NCBI GenBank assembly: GCA_022800315.1
Contig: JAAWQC010000016.1
Span: 1 to 54,661 of the forward strand
Reading direction: 5' to 3'
Length of the DNA: 54,661 nt
Source of the DNA: Clostridiales bacterium
GTDB taxonomy: Bacteria > Bacillota > Clostridia > Oscillospirales > Acutalibacteraceae
Below, in pieces: positions 1-9,108 of the stretch. A program made the translations under genes and the position numbers. Below the pieces are notes generated by a model. It worked only from the letters and a program-made list of their open reading frames with translations. It did no database searches and was not told where the DNA came from. Each line of letters begins with the position of its first letter. Within the stretch, counting starts at the first letter, position 1.

Positions 1-155
1 AAATGCTTTGCATTTTCCCAGCACGCCATATTCCCGTTCTCCGCCTAAAATATAATAGTTTGTTATGTTTATTGGCGGTGTCGCCGAAAATGCTTTGCAA
101 TTTTTATTTTAGCTGTAAAACCAATGTGAATCCGCTGATTGTGAGGTGAGAGACT

Positions 156-671
156 TTGGAGCGAATGCTGATTATAGGAGGCAACGGCTGCGGCAAAACG
201 ACCTTGGCAAAAGAGCTGTCCGTCCGGCTGAGTCTGCCCCTGACCCATTTGGATGTCCTGTATTGGCGCGATCATTGGGCATCCGTATCCCCACAGGAAT
301 TTGACGATCTGCTGAAGAACGAACTGATCAAACCCCAATGGATTATCGACGGAAATTTCCGGCGCACCCTGCCGCTCCGGCTGGCTTATTGTGATACGGT
401 CATCTTCATGGATTTTTCTCGGTTTCGCTGTGTTTACGGCACCATTAAACGGATAATCCAAAATCACGGAAAAAGCCGCCCTGACATGGGCGGCTACTGC
501 CCCGAAAAGTGGAACCGGGAAAAACTTGCCTTTGTGAAATCCGTCTGGAATTTCAATCGAAACAATCGGCAGTATCTTTACGATACGCTGAACAGTACCG
601 ATAATATCCATGTAATTGTTATAAAGAACCGCAGACAGATCAGACGATTCCTGCAAAACTTACAGGCATGA
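156..671 (+). CDS. P-loop kinase-like / topology-modulation-like NTPase
   Basis: A 171-residue cytosolic nucleotide-binding protein. Its N-terminus has a Walker A loop, GGNGCGKT, at residues 8-15, followed by the LTHLDVLYW segment typical of the small adenylate-kinase-like family annotated as topology modulation protein (FlaR-like). Length fits that family. The real substrate is unknown and the name should not be read as a proven effect on DNA topology. A TTG start (156) lies 6 nt after GAGGTGA; the next in-frame ATG (165) is about 15 nt away, so TTG is favoured. A 12-base sequence, AAATGCTTTGCA, occurs at 1-12 and again at 88-99 upstream. The gene stands alone and converges on the transporter gene downstream. 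Confidence 0.75.
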   Translation: MERMLIIGGNGCGKTTLAKELSVRLSLPLTHLDVLYWRDHWASVSPQEFDDLLKNELIKPQWIIDGNFRRTLPLRLAYCDTVIFMDFSRFRCVYGTIKRIIQNHGKSRPDMGGYCPEKWNREKLAFVKSVWNFNRNNRQYLYDTLNSTDNIHVIVIKNRRQIRRFLQNLQA

Positions 672-704
672 AATAAGAGGGAAGCAAACGCTTCCCTCTT
701 ATTT
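671..704. terminator. Bidirectional intrinsic terminator
   Basis: A perfect 15-bp inverted repeat (671-685 and 690-704) with the loop AAAC. Its outer arms are A/T runs, so it can terminate on both strands. It sits between the convergent kinase-like gene (which ends at 671) and the AbgT transporter gene (which ends at 731). Confidence 0.85.
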
Positions 705-730
705 CGTTTCAAAACTGCCTCATTGCACGG

Positions 731-2290
731 TTAATTCAGCATCAGGGTAGCCCCCGGGCCCAACGGCAAGCCCGTCAGCATCCAAATGACCAATAGGACG
801 GCCCATCCCAGCAGGAAAAACAGGCTGTAGGGCAGCATCGTGGAGATTAAGGTGCCGATCCCCGCCTTCTCATCGTATTTTTTGGCAAATACCACCACCA
901 TGGCGAAATAGGACATCAGCGGAGTAATGAGGTTGGTGCAGGAATCGCCGATGCGATAAGCCACCTGGGTCAATTCAGGTGAATATCCCAGCAGCATGAA
1001 CATGGGGACGAAAATAGGCGCCAGGATTGTCCACTTTGCCGTGGACGATCCCATGACCAGATTGATCAGTGCGGCGAACAGAATAAACAGGACCATCAGC
1101 ACTGGCCCGCTCACACCGGTGGACTTCAGAAATTCGGCGCCGCTGATGGCCAGTATCGTTCCCAGCTTGCTGTAATTGAAGAAGTTTATGAATTGGGCCG
1201 CGATAAACACCAGCGCGATGTAACTGCCCATGGTCGCCATGTTTTTTTCCAGTTGGCGGCAGACGTCCCGTTCGCCCTTATAAACGCCGGCTACCCGGCC
1301 GTATACGACCGAAGGCACAAAAAACAGGATAGCGATCAGAGGAATCAACCCATTGATCAGCGGCGAACTATTTGTCAGACTGCCGGTCTGCGCGTTGCGC
1401 AGCAGAGAATTCTGCGGAATCGCGGCAGCCACCAGCGCTACCCCCATCACAGCCAGCACAAGGGTGGCAATTTTCATGCCCTTGGATTCCCGCCGGGTAA
1501 GAGTGCCGAGGCTTTCGTGTTCCTGTTCCCATTTTTCGAATTTGCCCAGCCGCGGCTCTACGATTTTATCGGTGACCAGTGTGCCGATGATGACGATTAC
1601 AAGGGTGGAAACAATCATAAAAAACCAATTGGCTGTCGCGTTTACCGTATAATTGGCGTCGACGATATGGGCCGCCTCGGTGCTGATTCCCGCCAACAGG
1701 GGATCCAGCGCGCCGATCAGCAGATTGGCGCTGAAGCCGCCGGATACTCCCGCGAAGGCCGCCGCCAGTCCCGCCAGCGGATGCCGGTCGTAGGCCATAA
1801 ACACCAGAGCACCCACCGGGATAAGGATCACATAGCCGATATCGGTGGCAATGTTGGACATGACGCCCAGGAAGACCAGCATAGGCGTGACGATGCCCCG
1901 AGGGGTGACCGACACCATCTTTTTCAGCAGGGCGGAAAGGTACCCGCTCCCCTCCGCGCAGCCGACACCCAGCATCGTTACCAGCACGACGCCCAGCGGC
2001 GCAAAATCGGTAAAGTTTTTCACCATATTGGTCAGCATATAAACGATGCCGTCTTTGCTCAGCAGATTGACGGCGGTCACAGTCTGCTCTTTAAGCTCCA
2101 GCGTTTTGCTGTCGATCATTTCACCGGTAGCGGACACCCCCAGCCAGGCGCACAGGGCGGATATCAAAATAATCGCCAGAGTAAAAATCCCGAACAGGGC
2201 AATAGGATGAGGCAGCTTGTTTCCCGCTTTTTCCACGCCGTTGAGAAAACGCGAGAAGAGCGACCGTTTCGTTTTCTTTGCCGAGGACAT
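731..2290 (-). CDS. AbgT-family p-aminobenzoyl-glutamate transporter
   Basis: A 519-residue polytopic membrane protein of the AbgT family, whose members move p-aminobenzoyl-glutamate or export sulfonamides with ion coupling. Visible support: a basic N-terminus followed by GVEKAGNKLPHPIALFGIF, then about a dozen hydrophobic segments, and family-typical stretches such as GVMSNIATDIGYVILIPVGA and NLVMGSSTAKWTILAPIFVP near the C-terminus. Length matches the family (about 510 residues). The ATG at 2290 follows GGAGGG with a 5-nt gap and is preferred to the TTG just before it. No peptidase such as AbgA or AbgB lies nearby, so the substrate stays open. Confidence 0.9.
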   Translation of the reverse strand: MSSAKKTKRSLFSRFLNGVEKAGNKLPHPIALFGIFTLAIILISALCAWLGVSATGEMIDSKTLELKEQTVTAVNLLSKDGIVYMLTNMVKNFTDFAPLGVVLVTMLGVGCAEGSGYLSALLKKMVSVTPRGIVTPMLVFLGVMSNIATDIGYVILIPVGALVFMAYDRHPLAGLAAAFAGVSGGFSANLLIGALDPLLAGISTEAAHIVDANYTVNATANWFFMIVSTLVIVIIGTLVTDKIVEPRLGKFEKWEQEHESLGTLTRRESKGMKIATLVLAVMGVALVAAAIPQNSLLRNAQTGSLTNSSPLINGLIPLIAILFFVPSVVYGRVAGVYKGERDVCRQLEKNMATMGSYIALVFIAAQFINFFNYSKLGTILAISGAEFLKSTGVSGPVLMVLFILFAALINLVMGSSTAKWTILAPIFVPMFMLLGYSPELTQVAYRIGDSCTNLITPLMSYFAMVVVFAKKYDEKAGIGTLISTMLPYSLFFLLGWAVLLVIWMLTGLPLGPGATLMLN

Positions 2291-2365
2291 CAAATCCCTC
2301 CATAAGCGTACTATTCAAAGAAGTCCTCTCTAGTGTGGCATTTTTCTATTAAAAAACTCCTGCAA

Positions 2366-2405
2366 AATAAAAAACAGTCCCGCGCGGCACGCAGAACCGT
2401 TTTTT
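2366..2405 (-). terminator. Terminator of the phage-like structural operon
   Basis: An 11-bp stem (2374-2384 with 2390-2400, three G-U pairs, loop of 5) flanked by A/T runs on both sides. It follows the stop of the last phage gene at 2412 and marks the end of the cassette; the flanking runs would let it work in both directions. Confidence 0.75.
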
Positions 2406-2411
2406 ATTCAA

Positions 2412-4781
2412 TCAGAGGGACAATGCCTGTTCCAGATGTTGGATCACCGCATTGATATCACGGTTATACTCCACCATAAGCGACGCGCCTTCCGCCGAAA
2501 TGTAGGTATCCAGAGCGGGCACCGTGACGGCGACCCTCTCAAAGCGCGTGGCAATGGTTTCCGTCAAAGGATAATAAACCGTCACCGCACCATCCGGCGG
2601 CACCGCCATCCAGTCGAATAAAGCGGCGGTATCCCAGTTCCCTGGCAGTGACAGGACGACGCGGCCCTCGTGAAGGCATATTCCAGCCACGTCATCATCG
2701 TATACCTCATTTGTCGGCAGATAATTGCACAGCACCGCATTATAAGCGCTCTCCCGCAGGATATCCGTCTGTACCGAGCTGACAAATCGGGTGGTATTCG
2801 TCCGCACAGACACTTCCCACATCATATCGGGGACAAGCGTCATACTGCCGACGCGGCTAACCTGCTCCCCCATTGTGTGGAAGGTATCCGCTGTGCCATC
2901 CGGCAGATCAAACAGCGGGACGGTCAGCGGTATCTGGTAAATCTCACCGGTATAAAGGCTGTAATCGGTAGCCTTTGTTCCGCTTTCTAATTGAACGCGG
3001 GAATGCGTCGTCGTGTCCCCCGTTTGGCCATGACGTCCCACATAAAAGTTAATGTTGACCGTGCCCGAATGAGCGACAGTAAACTCCCCCGCGGGATTAG
3101 CAGATACCGCCTGATTAAAGATGTACTGCCCATCCTGTAAAATGGTGATACCGGCGCCCTCTCCGTTTGATGAAAGAGAGTCCCCCCGAATGTAATAGGT
3201 GCCGGCAATCAGGAATTGCGTCAATCTCGCACAATAGGAGCCCACGGCGGAGGTAGTCTTGGTGATCGTGAGGATATCTCCGTCAACGCTATAGGTACAG
3301 CCGTCGGAAAAGTCTATACGAGAGAGATCCAATAGATTCTTCCCACTGGCCGACAGCGCTGCCGGCTTTATGCCGCTCAGAGTATACGGGTTCTCCGGTC
3401 CTTTTATCCCCGCTCCGGTTTCGACGGTTCTGCCGCGGATTGCTGCTGAGCACAGGTGAGTCCCCGCCGCCCCGTCGGTCAGATGAATCGTATCACCTTC
3501 CGCTGTTCCCTTAAGGGCTGCCGCCGCGGTATCCATCGTGGCCACCATGCTGCCTCCGCTCGTCAGAATACCCCTGACATCTAACGGCCCCTTCACAGTA
3601 CCACCTACCTCTTCAAGCGCATCCTGCACCTGCCACGTTTCCCCGTCGAACAGCCAGATATAGATGCCGGCCGCATAGGTACCCGCCGGGCAAACCGGCC
3701 AATACCGGCCTCCCGCCCAAAACGCATAACGGCTGGTCGTACCCGATGCCTTCCATTCCTTGTTGAATACCACTCGGAACCCTTCGCCCTTTACCGCCCT
3801 CAGCGTCAGCGGTGTGGCACTCTGATCGATCTCATAGCTGGAATCACCGGCTATATCGCAAAACAGCTCTACACATGGCAATACTGTCGCTGCATCGGTT
3901 TTGTCCGCTTTGCTGTCGATAGCCTCCGCCGCTTGGTTGGCTGCCTGGGCGGCGCTGTCGGCGGATTTCGCTGCGATATTAGCCGTCGCCGCCGCGTCGG
4001 AGGCGGCGGCCGCTGCCTCCGACGCGGCCTGCGTCTGGGTCTGTGCGCTGTCCGCCGCTGCGTTCGCTTTCAGCGCTGCCGTTTCAGCGTCTCCGCCCGC
4101 TCTTTCCGCCTTCTGCGCCATTACGGATGCCTCTCCGGCCGCCTGGCGCGCTTCCTGTGCGCGTCCGGCGGCCTCTGACGCAGCCGACTGTGCTGCGGCC
4201 GCCGACTCCTGTGCCAGCTGATGGGATGTACGCGCGTCGGAGGCTGCTTCACGCGCGTCTGCTGCCGCCGTACACGCTACTCCCCCGGCGGCCTGTGCCT
4301 CTTCCGCTCCCAACCGGGCCTGATCGGCGGCTGCTCGGGCGTCGGCAATCAGGGACGACAGCCCGTGCTGCAAGTGCTCCTGACCTTCCCGCGCACCGGC
4401 GTCTCTCCGACTGTAATAGACACGCCCCGTTACGGTGTATACGATTTGTTTTTCATTGTTCAGTTCATCCAGGCAGACCGTAACCAAACGGATTTCGCCC
4501 GCTCCCCCCTGGCTTGTCCAGGCGCCGGGCAGCCGATATTCGATCTGCCGTCCCGAACCGTCCGCCGCCATCTTCGGCTCCAGGTATTCGGTGGTGTCAT
4601 AGCTGCCCGTCCCATTTACATATTCCAGACGGTAACGGTACTCCGGCGCATACAGCTGACCCTCCAGAACGAAGATAACCTTCGCCGCCTGATGGTCACC
4701 CTGCACACCGCCATATTGTGGGGCCGACGGTTCCACCATGACCGGTCCAGCACGAAAAACAATGGTTATGATTGATTCCAT
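2412..4781 (-). CDS. Phage tail fibre / baseplate-upper-like protein
   Basis: A 789-residue structural protein, probably the distal host-contact fibre of the phage-like cassette. The first ~130 residues form a compact beta domain reminiscent of BppU-type N-termini. Residues ~145-290 are an alanine-rich heptad-like stretch (repeats such as AQEARQAAGEAS) that should form a trimeric coiled coil, and the rest is beta-rich with no enzyme motif I recognise. The ATG at 4781 is chosen because AGAAAGGAAACGGG precedes it; an open frame extends to 4973 but has no such signal there and would overlap the next gene. It is the last gene of the operon and ends just before a terminator. The receptor is unknown. 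Confidence 0.75.
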   Translation of the reverse strand: MESIITIVFRAGPVMVEPSAPQYGGVQGDHQAAKVIFVLEGQLYAPEYRYRLEYVNGTGSYDTTEYLEPKMAADGSGRQIEYRLPGAWTSQGGAGEIRLVTVCLDELNNEKQIVYTVTGRVYYSRRDAGAREGQEHLQHGLSSLIADARAAADQARLGAEEAQAAGGVACTAAADAREAASDARTSHQLAQESAAAAQSAASEAAGRAQEARQAAGEASVMAQKAERAGGDAETAALKANAAADSAQTQTQAASEAAAAASDAAATANIAAKSADSAAQAANQAAEAIDSKADKTDAATVLPCVELFCDIAGDSSYEIDQSATPLTLRAVKGEGFRVVFNKEWKASGTTSRYAFWAGGRYWPVCPAGTYAAGIYIWLFDGETWQVQDALEEVGGTVKGPLDVRGILTSGGSMVATMDTAAAALKGTAEGDTIHLTDGAAGTHLCSAAIRGRTVETGAGIKGPENPYTLSGIKPAALSASGKNLLDLSRIDFSDGCTYSVDGDILTITKTTSAVGSYCARLTQFLIAGTYYIRGDSLSSNGEGAGITILQDGQYIFNQAVSANPAGEFTVAHSGTVNINFYVGRHGQTGDTTTHSRVQLESGTKATDYSLYTGEIYQIPLTVPLFDLPDGTADTFHTMGEQVSRVGSMTLVPDMMWEVSVRTNTTRFVSSVQTDILRESAYNAVLCNYLPTNEVYDDDVAGICLHEGRVVLSLPGNWDTAALFDWMAVPPDGAVTVYYPLTETIATRFERVAVTVPALDTYISAEGASLMVEYNRDINAVIQHLEQALSL

Positions 4782-4918
4782 TCCCGTTTCCTTTCTCCCC
4801 TGTCGCCTGTCTGCTTTTGCAGGGGGCTGGCTTTTTGCAGGATATGCCGTATCCGTTTGTACATCAGCTGCTTTTTGACAGCGTCTGAAAGGCACAGTCC
4901 ATTCTTTTCCTGTTTCAT
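4766..4918 (-). CDS. Small basic phage protein, unknown (50 aa)
   Basis: A 50-codon ORF starting MKQEKNGLCLSDAVKKQL, preceded by AAGGGGGATTAAAGGGAT. It fills the gap between the tail-nozzle and fibre genes and overlaps the fibre start by 16 nt, the same tight packing as elsewhere in the cassette. It is rich in Lys, Arg and Gln and has no membrane segment. I do not recognise it. Its support is the ribosome binding site and position only, and it could be a chance frame. Confidence 0.45.
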   Translation of the reverse strand: MKQEKNGLCLSDAVKKQLMYKRIRHILQKASPLQKQTGDRGERKREWNQS

Positions 4919-4938
4919 ATCCCTTTAATCCCCCTTCC

Positions 4939-6981
4939 TTATTCCTTTCTGCCTGTTGGACGGTATTCCACACTCAACCCTTCCACGGCAAAATCCTCCC
5001 GGCTTTCCATCCGTATGGTCAAGCGGCGGGCCGCCGCCATTCCCACCGGCAGACATAGGGTATTCCTTCCGGTCGCCAACGTGTAAAGGCTGTTTTTCCG
5101 CTCCCCTGTATTCCCTGTAAGCTCATGGCTTTCCCTCTCGGTCGTCAGCTTGATTTCCGCTTTCCACGAGGCATCTCCCGGGCTGTGCAGCAGGATTCTT
5201 CGTATCTGTTTCCCCTGATCGGGTTCTCCGAAATCCAACTGTCCCGTTTCCATTGCGCAGGCAACCTCTTCCCCGCTGAATGACCAGCTCCCTGCGCTGT
5301 ATGCCGGGAGGATGTCCCTGTCACCCGACAGGGTATAGTGAAAACGGACAGGTCCGCTTTCCCCGCGCTGCACACTCCCCATCAGCGTCAGCTGGCCGTC
5401 GGAAGTCAGAAGAGATTCCCAGGTCACGCCCGCCAAACCGACCGTCCAAATATAACAGGCGGGTGAATCCTCCTCCCGGTCGGCGTCCAGCAAAAACAGA
5501 CAATCCCCTGCCAACAGCCAATACCGGTCCCTATATACTGCGGCGGAACCCTGCCTTCTCTTTTCCTCCCTGATATCGGCGAGACGTTCGCCCAAATTTC
5601 GTGCCAGTTCCGATACGGACCCGCCAGCGGCGGAAGATGCCATTTTCAGCCTGTACAGCTTCCCCCTGTCCATCCAAACAAGGCGGTCTCGCCATAGGGC
5701 GAGCGTATCGGGACTGTCACAGCCCACCCCGGTATGCAGCTGCGTAATGGGGAAATAGGCCATACTGGCTGGCTCGGCGGCAGCCGTCCTGGCGGCATAG
5801 GTAACGGCGTAAATCTCCCGCTCCTTAAATATAACCAGGGACTTCCCCTGCCGGCCGAAAGCAGTCACAGCCTGAGAATCTTCTCCAACGAAGGAGCTGT
5901 TCTCCTGAGGAAAATACAGCGGCTCGCCGCTGTCACTCCAATGCACCAGATTGGGACAGGACGGATTGCCCGACAGGAATAGGCGGACGCCTCCTCGACT
6001 GGAGCTCCGGTCGCCGCCATACCAGGAATAAAACCGCATGCCGGTAATGGTTTCGCGATTGCCCGCCCAGGTCTTTTCCGCCGTCACTTCCAGGTTGTTC
6101 CGGATGCCCGACACACCCGTCAACGGCGTAAATTCGCCCGCTGTTCCGCTGGTATTGAAGTAAATATAGCCGCCTGCCCGATTGACAAAAGCATAGGTAC
6201 CGTCTATGTTGCGTGTATGATCGGTGTCTGCCGCTATACGGAAGAAATTTGCCGTCCCGTCGGGCAGATGCAGCCAGATAGTTACCGGTGCGTGATCCAG
6301 CGATTTGCATGGCAGCAAATACAGGCACGACTGGTCGTCGGTCGTAAACTGCACGCGGAAACGGGGTCCCAGCATGTTGTAGCTTTCATACTCGTCGCCC
6401 TGTGCCGACGCCTTGTCAAAGGAAGCGACTCCTCCCCCGTTTTTCATGACAAGAGGAACGTACAGTTCCTCGTCCACCTCCTTCCAGAGGGTCAGGTCGT
6501 CGGGCGACAATCGAAACAATTGTCCCGTATTCAGTATCAGCAGCAGCATTTTCCTGCCGCCTTCCGCCGTGTAGCAGACCACCATGCCGTCGGGCTTTTG
6601 CTGGACCGCCAGCAGTATCGGCGGTCCGCAGACCACCGAACGGCTGTATTGATCGGTGAATATCACCTCGACTCGGTATGTTCCCGCCTCTCCGCCGATG
6701 CTGATACCCAGCCGTCCCCACCGCTCCTCCGACGCACCGAAAAGCAGCTGTACCTCTCCCGGCATATATTGAACCCGTCCGGCACAGGTGAATTGCCGGC
6801 CCGGCCCTGTATACAGGCCCTTACGCTTTCGCAGCGCACCCCGATCCCACCACAGATTGCGGCATTCCGTCAGCTGGTTTTCTTCCGTCTGCCAGGGCGG
6901 AACCTGAGCATTCAACCCTCCGGACAGACTGGCGATATCCCGATACAGGGTGCGGGAGGAACCGGATTTTGGATATATCAT
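4939..6981 (-). CDS. Phage tail nozzle / head-completion protein (P22 gp10-like)
   Basis: A 680-residue protein starting with SGGLNAQVPPWQTEENQLTE, the entry typical of phage proteins that plug or extend the portal in short-tailed phages. The central part is beta-rich with LVHWSDSGEPLYFPQ followed by AVTAFGRQGKSLVIFKERE, a pattern seen in beta-propeller nozzle proteins such as P22 gp10 (packaged-DNA stabilisation). Assignment rests on this pattern and on position right after the connector gene (16-nt gap). No tape-measure or tail-tube gene exists in the cassette, which fits a short tail. Confidence 0.65.
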   Translation of the reverse strand: MIYPKSGSSRTLYRDIASLSGGLNAQVPPWQTEENQLTECRNLWWDRGALRKRKGLYTGPGRQFTCAGRVQYMPGEVQLLFGASEERWGRLGISIGGEAGTYRVEVIFTDQYSRSVVCGPPILLAVQQKPDGMVVCYTAEGGRKMLLLILNTGQLFRLSPDDLTLWKEVDEELYVPLVMKNGGGVASFDKASAQGDEYESYNMLGPRFRVQFTTDDQSCLYLLPCKSLDHAPVTIWLHLPDGTANFFRIAADTDHTRNIDGTYAFVNRAGGYIYFNTSGTAGEFTPLTGVSGIRNNLEVTAEKTWAGNRETITGMRFYSWYGGDRSSSRGGVRLFLSGNPSCPNLVHWSDSGEPLYFPQENSSFVGEDSQAVTAFGRQGKSLVIFKEREIYAVTYAARTAAAEPASMAYFPITQLHTGVGCDSPDTLALWRDRLVWMDRGKLYRLKMASSAAGGSVSELARNLGERLADIREEKRRQGSAAVYRDRYWLLAGDCLFLLDADREEDSPACYIWTVGLAGVTWESLLTSDGQLTLMGSVQRGESGPVRFHYTLSGDRDILPAYSAGSWSFSGEEVACAMETGQLDFGEPDQGKQIRRILLHSPGDASWKAEIKLTTERESHELTGNTGERKNSLYTLATGRNTLCLPVGMAAARRLTIRMESREDFAVEGLSVEYRPTGRKE

Positions 6982-6996
6982 CGCTTACCTCCCCGT

Positions 6997-7380
6997 TTAT
7001 CCGTCAATATTGATCGACGGCAATACGTCTATCCGCCGCCCACAGGCGCCGCATCGGCGTTTTTGATTGTATACGCCGGCAAAAAAGGCTTGATTCTCCC
7101 CGTCGTTTTCCCCCTGTGCCAGCAGCATCGCGACGCCGTAGGCCATTCCGTCGTCCCGCAGCTGTCCGGGCAGACAGATCTCCTGATCCAGCGAACGCAG
7201 CGGGTGCGGCCCCTTGTCTCCCGGATAGGCAACGAACCATAAATCGGCGTAAATCTGATTCACAACAGCCAGCCCTCTTTTGTACAGTGACGCCTCCAGC
7301 TGTCCGTCCAGTTCACCATAGCCGTTGGTATACCGCAGCAGCCGCAGGGCCTGCTCCCATATATCCCGTCCTGTTTTCAT
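6997..7380 (-). CDS. Head-tail connector / adaptor-like phage protein
   Basis: A 127-residue, mostly helical protein (KTGRDIWEQALRLLRYTNGYG...) that lies between the capsid and nozzle genes. Size, helical content and order match gp4- or gp6-type adaptors that dock under the portal ring. A C-terminal CGAC motif with nearby Arg residues is present; whether it binds metal is not known. The call is from context and shape, with no diagnostic motif. Confidence 0.55.
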   Translation of the reverse strand: MKTGRDIWEQALRLLRYTNGYGELDGQLEASLYKRGLAVVNQIYADLWFVAYPGDKGPHPLRSLDQEICLPGQLRDDGMAYGVAMLLAQGENDGENQAFFAGVYNQKRRCGACGRRIDVLPSINIDG

Positions 7381-7457
7381 AAGCGGCCTCCTTTCTCTCC
7401 TGAGGATTTCCGCCGGGAGCCGTATAGGCTCCCGGCGGCTCTTTCTATCGTCTCATC

Positions 7458-8369
7458 CTAGTAGACGTACGTGTAAATACTCTCTTCAAAACTGGCGCGG
7501 ACCAGCAGGTCGTAGTACAGACGGTAATCGAATTTCCACGCGTCGGCTGCCGGATTCTTCTCTGGTTCAAACACGCGGATTTTCTCTGTCTTTTTGACGA
7601 GGGAGGCCCCGCGGCGGGGCATGACCAGCAGGCCGACGCTCTTAGCGCCGCTTGCCGGCGCAAATCCTCCCCCTTCCTCACCGGAAGTTGTGCCGTCGTG
7701 GAAGGTAAAGGCCGTTTTCATCCGACTGTCCGGCACCGGCAGCAGGGCCACCGAATTGATGGAGCGGACGCTGACCGTCACTTCGCCGCGTCGGAAATCG
7801 CTGACGGCGATCTGACGGGTCAGTTCAGCGCTGGACTGGAAAGCCGCCCACATCTTGCCGTCCACGAAGGCGACCAGTTCTTCATCATACCCGACGGCGT
7901 TCTGTACCTTGCCCACCGCGTCGATGAACATCTTATATGCCTGGGTAGCGGGGGTACCCGTCACCGTCTGGCTCTTGCCGTAGGCAAGGGCAGACAGCTT
8001 GGACAGATTGTACGCGTCGATTTCCGGCACCACCTGGGTACGGACAAATTCGCCGAGTACCTGGCCCGCGAGACCGGCGATACCGGTCTCGTCATTGTCC
8101 TCGCTGTCCAGTTGGAAGGAACGCCCCCGGTCCATGGTCAGGGTATAGGGTTTGCTCCCCACCGTCACCGCGCCCTTGACAAATCCGCTGTCCCGGTCGT
8201 AGTCGCCCAGCCCCGATACCTCCAGCTCCGGGACCAGCACGGTTTGGGCGCCGATAAATTTGCTGCGCATCACATTGTCCGCCAGAAAACCGGTAACCGG
8301 TTTTTGCACGATCGCCTGATCCATTTCCGCGGTCATTTTCTCCGCAAAGGATAACGTGTTGATTGACAT
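7458..8369 (-). CDS. Major capsid protein (HK97-fold-like)
   Basis: A 303-residue protein, the likely shell subunit. It begins MSINTLSFAEKMTAEMDQAI and contains FQLDSEDNDETG, EFVRTQVVPEIDAYNLSKL and LPVPDSRMKTAFTF, the layout of HK97-fold capsid proteins found in clostridial phages and prophages (N-arm, E-loop region, spine helix around residues 100-130, C-terminal P and A domains). The ATG at 8369 follows AAGGAGAGTATGGAAT; the open frame runs further upstream to 8489 but without a ribosome site. No N-terminal prohead-cleavage extension is obvious, consistent with a separate scaffold gene just upstream. Confidence 0.75.
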   Translation of the reverse strand: MSINTLSFAEKMTAEMDQAIVQKPVTGFLADNVMRSKFIGAQTVLVPELEVSGLGDYDRDSGFVKGAVTVGSKPYTLTMDRGRSFQLDSEDNDETGIAGLAGQVLGEFVRTQVVPEIDAYNLSKLSALAYGKSQTVTGTPATQAYKMFIDAVGKVQNAVGYDEELVAFVDGKMWAAFQSSAELTRQIAVSDFRRGEVTVSVRSINSVALLPVPDSRMKTAFTFHDGTTSGEEGGGFAPASGAKSVGLLVMPRRGASLVKKTEKIRVFEPEKNPAADAWKFDYRLYYDLLVRASFEESIYTYVY

Positions 8370-8397
8370 ATTCCATACTCTCCTTATTTCATCTTTT

Positions 8398-9108
8398 TTA
8401 CTGTACCGACAGGCGGAAGGAACGGATAAACGCCTCCCGCTCCGGGTCGGGCGCCGGCCCGCCGTCCGACAGGGAACCGGCCGATTCACCGGCCGCCCGC
8501 CGGCTGCGGTCCTGTTCCCGCTCCCGCCGTCTTTCTTCCTCGAATCGAAAGCGGAGATAGGCGTCGAACAGGGTTACACCCTTCTCCGCCGCCAGCAGCA
8601 CCGCCTGCTCCGGGACCTCTCCAAAATCCCGTATACCGGGCACCTGCGCTGCCAGTTCGGTAAACTCCTCCGCCAGCCGCGCGGCCGTCCGATCCTCATC
8701 GGCTCCAGCCTCTGCCGTCCGATCGTCCATCAGAGAATCGATGAAGCGGGCCACGCTGGTTCCTTCCCGCGCCGCCAGAAGCCTCAGCTTTTCGTGGGCC
8801 GGACGGAAGCTCTCCCACTTCATCCCCATTTCCACATAGCTTCTGGCATCTTCCGGCGATACCTGCCGGTCCTTACCGTTGAACCGGACGGCAATCGCCG
8901 TTTCCTCTTTCTTTTCCGTCTCTTCAGCGGCTGTCTTTATCGCCTCCCCTTCCGGTCTACTGCCGTCGTATTCTCCGCCGGCCCTGGTGCCGGCCTCCGC
9001 CTCCGTTTTGACGCCGTCTGGCTTGTCGGCGCCGCCTGCCGGTAAGCTTTCTGTTCTCTCCTCTGGCTGGGAGTTGACGAAAGCTTCCTGTTCCGACTCT
9101 TTATTCAT
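8398..9108 (-). CDS. Phage scaffold-like protein
   Basis: A 236-residue, highly charged and Glu/Arg-rich protein (e.g. EETEKKEETAIAVRFNGKD) with predicted long helices and a basic C-terminus, as in phage scaffolds that guide prohead assembly. It lies directly between portal and capsid genes, the usual place. The ATG at 9108 follows AAAGGAGCAGCCG and overlaps the portal stop in ATGA, so translation is probably coupled; the longer open frame to 9477 is a read-back into portal coding sequence. No protease motif is visible. Confidence 0.65.
   Translation of the reverse strand: MNKESEQEAFVNSQPEERTESLPAGGADKPDGVKTEAEAGTRAGGEYDGSRPEGEAIKTAAEETEKKEETAIAVRFNGKDRQVSPEDARSYVEMGMKWESFRPAHEKLRLLAAREGTSVARFIDSLMDDRTAEAGADEDRTAARLAEEFTELAAQVPGIRDFGEVPEQAVLLAAEKGVTLFDAYLRFRFEEERRREREQDRSRRAAGESAGSLSDGGPAPDPEREAFIRSFRLSVQ

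Noticed and set aside
69-656. 195-residue frame on the minus strand over the kinase-like gene
   Set aside because: It mirrors the plus-strand gene, which has a Walker A loop, and shows no family motif of its own.
1193-2305. 370-residue plus-strand frame over the AbgT gene
   Set aside because: Composition (His/Gln/Arg-rich) is that of an antisense shadow; the minus-strand gene has clear membrane-protein features.
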